Assembly (NCBI GenBank): GCA_963575645.1
Contig: OY754465.1
Coordinates: 3,782,001-3,846,000, forward strand
Source: Xanthostigma xanthostigma
Taxonomy: Eukaryota; Arthropoda; Insecta; Raphidioptera; Raphidiidae
DNA: 64,000 nt
Reading direction: 5' to 3'
A program made the position numbers and the translations under genes. Positions 33,918 through 44,318 of the stretch are shown here, piece by piece. Position 1 is the first letter of the stretch. Every line of letters starts with the position of its first letter. Below the pieces are notes generated by a model. It was not told the origin of the DNA. It saw only the letters and a program-made list of their open reading frames with translations, and did no database searches.

Positions 33918-34250
33918 ATTTTAAAAATGTCCATCCCTACATCAAAAATATTAACATTTGTCATATTACATAGCTGTAAGTCAAACTGTAAGGGAGACGT
34001 CAAAAAATTCGAGTATTAATAGAGTTTTCGACTTATGAAGTATTTCGACTTAGGCGGATTTTTGTAAGGAAATATTCGACTTGTGGAGGTTAAGATTCAT
34101 TCTAACTAATTTTGAGTTGCTGTGTTAGAGATACAGAGGTCCAAATTATTTTTTCGATTAGTGGAAGGAAATGTGTACCGAAATAGCTTGTGATAATTGA
34201 GCGACAAGACCATTCCAACATCAAAAATAATAACATTTGACATTTGTGTT

Positions 34251-35280
34251 TATATTTGAACTGTCACTGCGCGCGCACTAGATCTATCCACAAAACAAGC
34301 TTGAAAAGACGTCTTGTAAAGATATAGCACATAACAGCAATCAAGAAAACTAGTAGTCAAATCTAGCGGCAAATCTAGCCTTTGTATTTATATTTGAACT
34401 GTCACTGCGCGCGCACCAGATATCCACAAAACAAGCTTGAAAAGACGTCTCGCGTGAAGCGAGAACATACTAGCAATTAAGAAAACCAGCGCTAGAAAAC
34501 TAGTAGTCAAATCTTGCGGCAAATCTAGTCTCTGTTTTTATATTTGAACTGTCACTGCGCACGCCCTAGATCTATCCACAAAACAAGCTTGAAAAGACGT
34601 CTCGTGTGAAACGAGCACATAAAAGCAATTAAGAGAACCAGCGCTATAAAACTAGTAGTCAAATCTAGCGGCAAATCTAGCCTCTGTTTTTATATTTGAA
34701 CTATCACTGCGTGCGCACCAGATCTATCCACAAAACAAGCTTGAAAAGACGTCTTGTGTGAAGCGAGGACATACTAGCAATTAAGAAAACCAGCGCTAGA
34801 AAACTAGTAGTCAAATCTAGCCTCTGTTTTTATATTTGAACTGTCACTGCGCGCGCCCTAGATCTATCCACAAAACAAGCTTGAAAAGACGTCTTGTGTG
34901 AAGAGAGGACATACTAGCAATTAAGAAAACCAGCGCTAGAAAACTAGTAGTCAAATCTAGCCTCTGTGTTTATATTTGAACTGTCACTGCGCGCGCACCA
35001 GATCTATCCACAAAACAAGCTTGAAAAGACGTCTTGTGTGAAGAGAGGACATACTAGCAATTAAGAAAACCAGCGCTAGAAAACTAGTAGTCAAATCTAG
35101 CCTGTGTGTTTATATTTGAACTGCCACTGCGCTCGCACTAGATCTATCCACAAAACAAGCTTGAAAAGACGTCTTGTGAAGATAGCACATAAAAGCAATC
35201 AAGAAAACCAGCGCTAGAAAACTAGTAGTAAAATCTAGCAAGGAATCTAGCGGCAAATCTAGCCCCGTGTGCAGCGGACT
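34251..35280 (-). repeat. Tandem array from the interior of the Harbinger-like MITE
   Basis: Seven units begin TATATTTGAACTGTCACTGC at 34251, 34389, 34539, 34691, 34831, 34971 and 35111, spacing 138-152 bases. Each contains ACAAAACAAGCTTGAAAAGA and GCGCTAGAAAACTAGTAGT. Only the right flank ends as a MITE should, with GTGTGCAGCGGACT followed by TAA. The unit is single-copy in the elements at 18955 and 43867. Confidence 0.85.
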
Positions 35281-35283
35281 TAA

Positions 35284-35870
35284 ATATAACGTCGGTATAT
35301 AGTGATATACATATAATGCAGGTTACATAATAATATATATGATGCTGATTAGAGAGAAATGTAATATGCAAATAGCTGTTGATAGGGGCACCTGTTTTAT
35401 TGACAGACCAATATTTTGACCGATGTCGGATGTTGTGCAGGCTGACATATTTTGTACGAACTGAGATAATGCCCACCGCACGCCATGATCGCGCGGCCTC
35501 CAGGTGACAAATACTAATTATCGATCACTAACGTCCACAATATGAATGTTGCACAACAATATCTGTCACAACAACGTAGGTACAGTCGTCCGTAAGTAAT
35601 TCTTATTATTAACTTCCTGGTACATTGGAAGTTGTTATAATGGATTCGATAATAAAAATGAAAATGTTGGGTCCAGTACGTACGATAACTCGTTGTGTCC
35701 AAATTTTGACTTTTTTAAGTCATAGAAAACGCTAAATTTTGACGTTCCAAAAAAAAAAAACTTCGCGGATTATTCACAAATTTCCTCAAAAATACGTAAA
35801 AACTTTTCGTCTTTCACTGTCATTTTTTGAATCTAACCAATCAGAAATCACATATACACGTCATAGCAAC
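35284..35870. other. Spacer
   Basis: Nothing recognised. Confidence 0.35.
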
Positions 35871-35889
35871 TGGTGTAGAATTACTGTAT

Positions 35890-36085
35890 TACTATCTCAT
35901 TTTGTATACACGACCCCATGATTGTTTTTTGAAAATCTCCCCTCAAACGCCCTCACATTTTCACTGCGCAAAAAAAACGCATCGCATCGACACGACCCCA
36001 ATTGTTTTTTTATACACGACCCCGTATTGTTTTTTTAAAGAACTCCCCTCTAACGCCTTCCCCTTTTCAATGCTCAAAAAAGGCC
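35890..36085. repeat. Short tandem block shared with 62520-62985
   Basis: Two to three units with TATACACGACCCC, ACTCCCCTCTAACGCCTTCC and CACTGCGCAAAAAA. The longer array at 62520 uses the same unit; 36670-36735 holds a further weak copy in the inserted element. Confidence 0.6.
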
Positions 36086-36371
36086 GACAGGTACGAGGCT
36101 GGAAATGACGTCGCCTGCTAGCTCATAAGATAGATTTTAAAATTAGAACAGAGGCTATTTTTCTTGGAAGATCCTCTGCTTGCTCGGAGCAAGTACCAAT
36201 CAAAAACAATATCTTGTCACGTGGGCGACATGAACTACAGAGTCAGACAATAGATACGTTTTGCTCTGTGTTTATATTTGAACTGTCACTGCGCACGCAC
36301 CAGATTTATTCACAATACAAGCTTGAAAAGACGTGTCGTGTGAAGCGAGCGCATAAAAGCAATTAAGAAAA

Positions 36372-37014
36372 GGGTAGTATTTAAACGAGTGACTGTAAAT
36401 TACAATTTTTGGTGACAAAAATAATAATCAATTTGGGTTACTGTATTACTAAGTGAGCGACTGACTGCGCGTGACGAGAAAATAATAGTTGGGTGACTAA
36501 ATTACTAAGTGAGCGATTAAATTACTAAGTTGTTAATAGTTAATTGTTTGAATAGAACTGCGTTTTCTAAAAAATGTATATTTAATTGACTGTCAATTAA
36601 ATATACATTTTTTAGAAAACGCAGTTCTATTCAAACAATTAACTATTAAATTATCATACCCCGTTATCGTTCACCTCGGAATTATTTTTTTAAAAACTCC
36701 ACCTTTACCCCATCGCGTTTCACTGCGAGACAATTCGCATACCCCTTTATCAAAAAAGCGGTGGTTTTCAATCTTCATGAAAATGTGAGTTTTAAGTTGT
36801 AGTCTCAAATTGAAAAAAAAAAAATAAAAAGTAAAAACAAATGAAGATATCTGCTTCAAAATTACCGAAGGCATTCTAGTCGCTCACTTAGTAATTTAGT
36901 CGCTCACTTAGTAATTTAGTCACCCAACTATTATTTTAATATCTCAAGTTATTAAAACAGTATCCATCATCAGTCACCAAATTTTTTTTTTATTCGACCG
37001 TTTTATAATTCCCC
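36372..37014. mobile_element. Foldback element with 9-base target duplication
   Basis: TTAAGAAAA occurs at 36363-36371 and 37015-37023. Ends GGGTAGTATTTAAACGA and the complement of GGGGAATTATAAAACGG are partly alike. Subterminal GTGACTAAATTACTAAGTGA motifs are inverted between the sides. A 9-base duplication suggests a MULE-type origin (8-base readings are also possible). Confidence 0.65.
36533..36649. repeat. Perfect hairpin, 57-base stem, 3-base loop
   Basis: TTAATAGTTAATTGTTTGAA at 36533 pairs perfectly with the right arm ending at 36649. The loop is CTG. It is in the middle of the 9-base-duplication element. Confidence 0.85.
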
Positions 37015-37095
37015 TTAAGAAAACCAGCGCTAGAAAACTAGTAGTTAGTCAAAATCTAGGAAGGAATCTAGCGGCAAATCCAGCCTCGTGTGCAC

Positions 37096-37470
37096 TTTGG
37101 GAAGACTATTATACCTGGACTAATAATACGTTTTATTATTAGATTATTGGGTGTGAACATTTGACACTTCATAAACAGAATTTATCAAATAAAAATATAA
37201 TTATATGTGGACCAGTTCGACCGTTATCGATTTGATTGTTTATGTCAATGTTGCAATTTATCAATTTTCATGAAATGGTAGCCTTGTCTACTCGTATACA
37301 TGATACGTATTCAAAATATTTAAATTTCTGTCACGATAGTATTATCTTCGCTCAACATTGTGTAACAATTTTTTTCTTCCGTCGTTTTTAATACGTAAAA
37401 ATCGAAAAATCAATTATATTTACCATACCTATTTATTTTCTGCTCTATGGTGATTTCAACTTTAACTGCC
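37096..37470. other. AT-rich spacer
   Basis: Nothing recognised. Confidence 0.35.
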
Positions 37471-37472
37471 TA

Positions 37473-38056
37473 ATACCCATTTTCACCGAACACTATTAAA
37501 GACAGAAGTTTCTAATCTTGGAACAAATTTATTCGTTAGAATAAAATTTACTTTCAATTCACCAAGCAAATTATCACGTAGAAAAGGAAGTTAGAGAATA
37601 ATTGTAAACTGCAGTATACTCCTTGATATTTTTGTTGAATATTTAGACGTTCACTAAAAAAATCCGACCGATGTAAACGTCAAAAAAAAAATTTCACAAA
37701 ATAATAATGTTTATCCTAACCCAATTGCACACAAAACTTCCACTAACTTTAATTTTTTACAACTATACATTTAACAAAATGTTTATAAACAACACATAAA
37801 TAAATTCATAAGAGCAACTGTAGATATAATACTCCGCGTTTATAGGTTAGGTATTATGATCTATGTGGCGGCTATTATTATTTTATCAGGTAAATAAATA
37901 TTTATACGTATATAAGTAAGACAGAATAGATTTATACTTGCAGTAAACATAATTATGTTTAGTGATTTGAATTATCGCTCTTTTTCGGAGGAATAGCTAC
38001 CTGAAGAATAAATGAACCGAATAAATAACTACTTACGTTCAGTGAATATGGCCATA
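37473..38056. mobile_element. MITE 'ATTCACCGAACG', copy 2
   Basis: Reverse orientation relative to 19434-19998; ends CATTTTCACCGAACACTAT and CAGTGAATATGGCCAT. Interior blocks such as ATAATGTTTATCCTAACCCA are shared. Confidence 0.6.
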
Positions 38057-38319
38057 AACTTCTTAATTTTTAAAGATTTCGATATAGGACAAAAAGCACG
38101 ATTTAGGGCATTCTTTGTTTTATGAACATATATATTTTTAATTTAAAATCGATACAGACCATAATATCTAAAGTTTTAGCCATTGGTTTTCAAGAAGACA
38201 AAAACTCCGCGACTTTGAATTTTGGAACCATTTTTCTGATCATACGTTTCCATTTATATACTCGAAAATGTGAAAATAAAATTTTTAGCGATCTAATATG
38301 GAACAATTTTTATTTGATT

Positions 38320-38557
38320 TTTTGACGTGATAACGTCTTATAAATTGATGAATCACCAATCTTATAAATTGATAAAACACCGGCTGCATGTTCGAAAAAG
38401 TGTAACGTTCGTAACGCGTAACGCGTAACGTTCCTAACGCGTAACGTTTTTTGCTAATTTCTCGCTCAATTTAAATCAGAACGGTTTGAAACCAGTCTTA
38501 AACGAAAGAGGAGAACATTTTACATAGATTTCGTATAACAGAATTTGCCTAAACAGT
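38320..38557 (-). mobile_element. TTATCACGT family, truncated copy
   Basis: TTTTGACGTGATAACGTCTT end and the GTAACGCGTAACGCG minisatellite, then cut where the next copy begins. Confidence 0.6.
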
Positions 38558-39272
38558 TTTTGACGTGATAACGTCTTGTAAATTGATGAATCACCAATAT
38601 TATGATGAATCACCAATATTATAAATTGATAAAACACCGGCTGCATGTACGAAAAAGTGTAACGTAACGTTCCTAACGTTCCTAACGCGTAACGCATAAC
38701 GCATAACGCGTAGCGTTCCGCCTGACCCTGTGCGTGCTTTTTGCTAATTTCTCGCTCAATTTAAATCAGATCGGTTTGAAACCAGTCTTAAACGAAAGAG
38801 GAGAACATTTTACATAGATTTCGTATAACAGAATTTGCCTAAACAGTTTTTTTATACAAATTTATATAGAAAAATATTTTATACTTTATATAGAAAAATA
38901 GCTGTATAAATGCATTGTTGTCTATTGCATGGCGCGCGCGCGACGCGGTCGGTCGTCTTTGTTTGCCGTACATGGAAATTAGAAAATAACGTATGTCTTG
39001 TCTTAACATGAAAACGGCTGCATTTCTAATGTTTATTTTTTGACATTAGTATTTTGTGATTTGCAAAGCCTTCTAAGTTAACTATTGGAATAACTAATTA
39101 TTATTAGAACATAATACTTTGTAAGTTGCAAACGTCACTTTTGACATTTCTTATCATTCCGACACCAAGGATAAGCGGATTGAAACCAAATTTTGGGAGG
39201 TTTAGGTTATGTATTACGGAATACGTTATCACGTAAAACTATCGTCCGTAAACCGACTTTACAGACAACCAA
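38558..39272 (-). mobile_element. TTATCACGT family, alternative interior, minus strand
   Basis: Reverse complement of the form at 31487-32182, from TTTTGACGTGATAACGTCTT to CCGACTTTACAGACAACCAA, followed by a T-run. Confidence 0.65.
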
Positions 39273-39282
39273 TTTTTTTTTT

Positions 39283-40007
39283 ATACAAATTTATATAGAA
39301 AAATAGCTGTATAAATGCAATGTTGTCTAATGCATGACGCGACGCGGTCGGTCGTCTTTGTTTGCCGTACATGGAAATTAGAAAATAACGTATGTCTTGT
39401 CTTAACATTAAAACGGCTGCATTTCTAATGTTTAATTCAATTTTTTGACATTAGTATTTTCTGAAATGCAACGCCTTCTAAGTTAACTATTGGAATAACT
39501 AATTATTATTAGAACATAATACTTTGACAGTTGCAAACGTCACTTTTGACATTTCTTATCATTTCGACACCAAGGATAAGCGGATTGAAACCAAATTTTG
39601 GGAGGATGTTTGATATGCAAATATGAAGTGGCCTATTGTTTTTGGGGAACATCGGCGCATGCGTAAAAGAATATATCTCTTATAATGATGTTTTATATAA
39701 TAATAATATAGTTTTTAAAACGGTTTTTACTCTATCTATTTTTACTAGAAATTTTTGTAAATTTTTTGGGGAAAATCGGCGCATGCGCAAAAGAGATACA
39801 TGCCATAGTTGTTTTTTATATAATAATAGTGTACTTTTTATAGTGTTTTATTATTCTACTTAATAAAATTTACCTATAAATTTGAAGCGAAAGATGCAAT
39901 ATCATAGATTCGAATTATTGTAATTATTATATAAATTTAGGTTATGTATTACGGAATACGTTATCACGTAAAACTATCGTCCGTAAACCGACTTTACAGA
40001 CAACCAA
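39283..40007 (-). mobile_element. TTATCACGT family, hybrid copy
   Basis: 39283-39604 is the middle of the 38558 form. A different segment follows, with two units of GGGGAAAATCGGCGCATGCG type (39640-39830). Then 39880-40007 is the usual left end. The dimer inside is also found at 60234-60430. Confidence 0.55.
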
Positions 40008-40009
40008 TT

Positions 40010-40840
40010 TTTTTTTTAATTAATAGTTCTTGATATTTTTGTAAAACCCCATCTATGAGGATAATTTTGCCAGGGGAGCATTAATGCGAATTTTAATGGT
40101 TCTTAACCCAAAAATTTTCAATTCGCATAGTTACCATATTATAAGTAGGTACCTATCCATTTTTTGAACAACTCATAATGAGCTTTTTATCTAAATAAAG
40201 TGTGGTTAAAGAATGTTTGTTTATATTTTTATAGTAGAGCGGTTCATATGAAAGCAGTCTTAACGCATGTAAAAGGCGCCGAAGAAGCTGAGGAAAGTTG
40301 CCCACTTTAAAACGACTACAAATTAGAATCTGAAATGACTATAACATTTCTAATTTTTGTACAAAATATTTTCATGACGGCAATCCTCTATGGTTTTATG
40401 ATGATATCACCAGAATATTTTTATAGTGATTGACGCGGACAAATTATGGCATCTTAATTACCGACCAATAGTGTCAAGTCATTTGTTAATTTTTTACACT
40501 CACGGTTTTGGGACAAACGTATCAAATACCGAACTAAAGTTTCTTCATTTCAGTCTTCGGTACGCACGGTGCCGACAACAAAGCAACAAAATAACAAACA
40601 AGTACTGTTAATTGCTCAAAATTATGACGTATTTTTGTCGTTATTTAGAGTGAATGTGTCGTTATTTAGAGTGTATCATTGTATGATCAACAAGGTAAAC
40701 CAACTAGAATTAAGTAATTTCGACGTTTTAAGGAGTTTGTCGTTATATCGAGTGACGTTAAATGGAGTTTACACTGTATTTAAGAAATAGGTTTTGAGGA
40801 TATTGGAACTACTAAAAAAATCGCTTTGCCTTTTTGTCAC
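40010..40840. other. Spacer with a possible MITE end
   Basis: GGAGTTTACACTGTA near 40768 and TCGTTATTTAGAGTG-type repeats resemble the right side of a Tc1/pogo-like MITE. The left end was not found. Confidence 0.35.
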
Positions 40841-40846
40841 AGTTAT

Positions 40847-41907
40847 TAACTTCCCGCTATAAAAAAAAAAAAAAAATTTTTCAAAAATCGGAAAGTTATT
40901 GGTTTCACCCCGATTTTCGAAAATCGAGTTTTCGCCAGATCTCGACGTTTTGAGGTCCTAGGAAGCTATTGAAACTATTTTGGCGATGATGTCTGTAGGG
41001 CTGTATGTGTGTGTGTGTGTGTGTATGTATGTAAACCTTTTATATCGTTTGAACGGAGTGTCCGACTGAAACGCGGTTTGCGGCATCTGACGTGATCTTG
41101 GTGAACTTAGACCACCTGAAAATTTGAAATGATCCGGCCCAAAAAATTTTGAGAAATCTTAAAAAAACAAGTTTCAAAAATTTGTAAAAAATTGTTTTTG
41201 TAAAATATTTTCTAAACTACTAAACCGATTAATTCCAAAATCTAATCAGCTCTTCTTCTTAGCAAACTGCGTCGATTTCCGCAAACCGCATCAAAATCGG
41301 TTCATTTGTTCACGAGATACCGTGAACGAAAAAATCGTAAAAAAGTGTTTTTTTAAAATGACTCTTAAAATTGTTATCAGATCGATTTTTTTTGTAATAA
41401 ATTACTGTTTTAGGCTAAAAAAACTGCGTCGATCGCCGCAAACCAGATCAAAATTGGTTCATTTGTTCATGAGATAACGTGAACGAAAAATTAGGAAAAA
41501 AGTAATTTTTTAAAATTACTCGTAAAATTATTATCAAATCGATTTTTTTGTAATAATTTAATTTCTTAGGTTAAAAAAACTGCGTCGATCGCCGCAAACC
41601 GCATCAAAATCGGCTCATTTGTTCACGAGATATCGTGAACGAAAAATTTGTAAAAAAGTGTTTTTTTTAAATTGCTCGTAAAATTCTTATGAGATCGATT
41701 TTTCTGTAATAAATTACTTTTTTAGGTTAAAAAATTGCGTCGACTGCAGCAAATCGCATCAAAATCGGTTCATTTGTTCTTGAGATATCGTGAACGAAAA
41801 TTTCGTAATAGTGTTTTTTTTTTTGAGCTCGAAGAGCTAAAAAATAAACTTCTTGCTATATTTTATATATTTTTGAGCGTTTTGAGCTCGAAAATGGCGG
41901 GAAGTTA
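40847..41907. mobile_element. Element with TAACTTCCCGC ends and 155-base tandem units
   Basis: Begins TAACTTCCCGC and ends GCGGGAAGTTA. From about 41220 to 41820 a unit of about 155 bases, containing CTGCGTCGATCGCCGCAAAC and CGAGATATCGTGAACGAAAA, recurs nearly four times (41268, 41424, 41580, 41735). A (GT)n run lies at 41005-41025. It has no transposase. Confidence 0.65.
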
Positions 41908-42305
41908 CTGGGATGGCCTGCAGGGTCAAACTTCTTTTCAAATTTTTTTTTGTCGATTCCAGTCGATTTTGCCCCAAAGTACATACGAGTATATAAAACA
42001 TGAAGTGGAGAGTATGCGACCACATTTAGCAGCTACACGACGTGTAGACGATGCTGCTGTACTGCTGCACGGCACGTGAATTTTACGAGCAGCGCGGTAG
42101 TGGCACATCGCTCATAAACTGTCAGTTTAGTTATTTGTGAAGCGCATTTTACGGCAGTTTAAGTGTTCATCGCTAGAGTTGATTGTTTACATACTCGTAA
42201 ACGGTTCACATTATCTGTCGTAATAAGTAACGCGCCGAAGGTAACGACCTAACTAACCGTTTGGTATCTACACTTAGGCACACGTTAAATACCCAAGCGA
42301 ACACA
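41908..42305. other. Spacer
   Basis: Nothing recognised; the downstream exon of the zinc-finger gene was looked for here without success. Confidence 0.35.
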
Positions 42306-43212
42306 GAATCCATTCGCACCATTACAATTTTCCATCTATCACACTTCCCGTTATTTTCTACATTTTCAAACTTCCACTTAATTAATAGCGATGGGCGAAT
42401 GAAAGAATTTTAGGAAATTAGTATAATGCCGGCACTTCACATGGCTATTTGTATTTGTGTATTTGGCATATTTGGCAAACAATTACCAAGTGTGGACAGT
42501 CTATTTGACAAAGTGTTGGCCTTATTTGCCTATTTGACAAATAAGGCCAATACCAAATACGCGTTACCGTGCGCTTGTCGGTTTTTCGAGGCACATCAAA
42601 GGAGTCAAATAGGCAAATACGCAAATAAACCGTCCACACAATGGCCATATTCAGAAGCGAACGCGCCGTGAACCTGTACGGACGTGCAGTATTTTTGTGT
42701 CTGTGCTGTGAGCGAGAACTGGAACAATTACTATTGAAAATGAATTGGGGGACAATGAAACAGTGCTAAAATTCCTGGAATTTTGAACCTTCCGTTCTGC
42801 TGCCAAATGTTTGTGTGTTTGCTATTTGACTGCCACGTGTGGATGGTTGTATTTGCCTCTGTTTGCATGTTTGTCTTGAACGTCATATATTTTGCCAAAT
42901 ACAACAAACACCCAATAGCGAACACAAATAGCCATGTGAAGTGCCGCCTTTAGGTAGATAAATTTTGAGCACAGGAATTTGACAGGTAATCGGTCATGGC
43001 CTTGAATAAGGAACCATCTCGATATTTATCTGGAATTATTGAGGGGGAACCATGAAAAACCTAAACAATATGGCCGGTACAAGAGTTACCGCTTCTCGGC
43101 GAGAGGCAGCTGGAAAAATTCCCAACCACATCTGCCACCGCCCGGATTCGAACCCGGTACCTTCCGAATGCGAGTCTAGTGCTCTCACCACTACGTCACC
43201 GCGCTCGGCAGT
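42306..43212 (-). mobile_element. tRNA-derived SINE, copy 1, split by a MITE
   Basis: The minus strand starts GCCGAGCGCGGTGACGTAGT (A-box region), with GGGTTCGAATCC (B-box) near 43145, and the body GATGGTTCCTTATTCAAGGC. It continues beyond the MITE at 42431-42945 to about 42306 with AATAACGGGAAGTGTGATAG. Other copies are at 52030 and 53799. It lies in the intron or 3' side of the zinc-finger gene. Confidence 0.7.
42431..42945. mobile_element. MITE with GGCACTTCACATGG ends, inside the SINE
   Basis: Ends GGCACTTCACATGGCTATTT and its complement. It breaks the SINE tail, which is continuous at 52130. The interior has GGCAAATA/CAAATAGG reiterations. Flanking TAGTATA and TAGATA may be an imperfect duplication. 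Confidence 0.65.
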
Positions 43213-43266
43213 ATGACAATTTCTGTGACTGGGTCACTAGTAAATAAGCAAAATTAAAGTACTCAC

Positions 43267-43725
43267 TTTCTGCTGAAACCATCACCGCAGATGGCGCAAA
43301 GATAAGACCGTTCCTGTTGAGCGGGTCGATCCTCTTCATTAATGGCGGAGTCGTTTTTATTGTGAACATATTTGATATGCGCGTTTAGATTGTATTTTCT
43401 GACAAATCCTGTCTGACAGATGTCGCATTTATACGGACGCTCTGACGTATGCAGACGCAAATGACAACGCAAAGATGCTCTCGTAAATTTTTTCGAACAT
43501 ATCGGGCAGGAATAGACCTTCTTGTTTAATTTATTATCTTTTTGCGTATTATCATGCAATACTTCATGAAACAATAATTCCGCTTTGGATTCCGTTGTAT
43601 ACGGACATATTTTACATGTTTCGGTATTTTCCGCTTTGCCAGGCTCCACAAAAAGACACTCTTTCGATCGAATATGACTCGAAACTTCTTGAGGAAGACT
43701 GAACTTCATCGAACATAAAGGACAA
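43267..43725 (-). CDS. C2H2 zinc-finger protein, second coding exon
   Basis: This exon continues the protein of 44319-46483. The acceptor TTTTTTTCAG|TTGTCC (ending at 43726) joins TTGAG|T in frame and rebuilds LSCPLCSMKF, so a finger begins right at the junction. The 152 codons hold a C2HC-like finger (CPLC...HIRSKEC), CKIC...HEVLH, CPIC...HLRLHTSERPY (with a canonical TGEKP-like linker) and CDIC...HIKYVH. Then CAICGDGFSRK follows, whose two histidines must lie on the next exon. The donor is AAA|GTGAGT (43266-43261). C2H2 arrays of this kind usually bind DNA in the nucleus; specificity cannot be read. The further exon(s), to the left, were not found. Confidence 0.85.
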
Positions 43726-44318
43726 CTGAAAAAAATTATAACAATTTTACAAATTTAAATGATTTGCTTATTTTTAAGTATGTTCTTCCTCAGCTTTTCA
43801 AGGGATAGACTCTGCTTTCACAGACAGGGGAATGTCATCAATTTCACAATTTTCAAAAATAACTAAAGGCCGCTACACACGAGGCTAGAAACGCTGCTAG
43901 AAATGCTGCTAGGAGTTCTGCTATCCGATAGGTTGGGTACGAAGCGACGTCACTGCGGGCTGCCTTGCTAGCTCAGAAGATAGGTTTTAAAATAATTTAG
44001 AACAGTGCATATTTTCCCTGATAGATTTGTTGCTAGGTGTGAGCAATAACCAATCAGGAAGCAGTATCTTCACGTGGGCACTTAAACACCCACATGGCGT
44101 CATTCTGCCAGACAACAGACACGTTTTGCTCTGTGTTTATATTCGAACTGTCACTGCGCGCGCACCAGATCTATCCACAAAACACGCTTGAAAAATAATC
44201 TCGTGTGAAGCGAGCACTTAACAGCAATCAAGAAAACCAGCGCTAGAAAACTAGTAGGCAAATCTAGCAAGGAATCTAGCAGCGTTTCTAGCCTCGTGTG
44301 CAGTGGCCTTAAGCTTAC
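43726..44318 (-). other. 593-base intron of the zinc-finger gene
   Basis: GTAAGC donor at 44318-44313 and TTTTTTTCAG acceptor ending at 43726. Without the MITE (443 bases plus one TAA) it would be about 147 bases. The join is phase 2 and keeps the frame, which supports the model. Confidence 0.85.
43867..44309. mobile_element. Harbinger-like MITE in the intron, 3 bases from the donor hexamer
   Basis: Ends AGGCCGCTACACACGAGGCT and complement, with TAA at 43864-43866 and 44310-44312. The right-hand TAA directly touches the donor GTAAGC (44313-44318). Same family as 18955-19385. Confidence 0.8.

Larger units (their letters stand above)
36090..37095 (-). mobile_element. Harbinger-like MITE, copy split by a foldback
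   Basis: Begins near GTACGAGGCTGGAAATGACG and ends CAGCCTCGTGTGCA, with the family interior (TATTTGAACTGTCACTGCGC). It is interrupted at 36372-37014. Confidence 0.65.

Noticed and set aside
33960-34200. Another pogo-like MITE
   Set aside because: TTCGACTTATGAAGTATTTCG-like repeats are suggestive, but no paired ends with TA were found.
34251-35280. CRISPR array
   Set aside because: Units of about 140 bases are alike along their full length, with no unique spacers, and the unit belongs to a MITE.
41735-42079. 114-codon frame
   Set aside because: Runs out of the tandem part of the TAACTTCCCGC element; no domain.
43717-43860. ATG at 43709 as the start of a separate small zinc-finger gene
   Set aside because: The acceptor just upstream and the in-frame join to 44319 rebuild a complete CPLC motif, so it is an internal exon.
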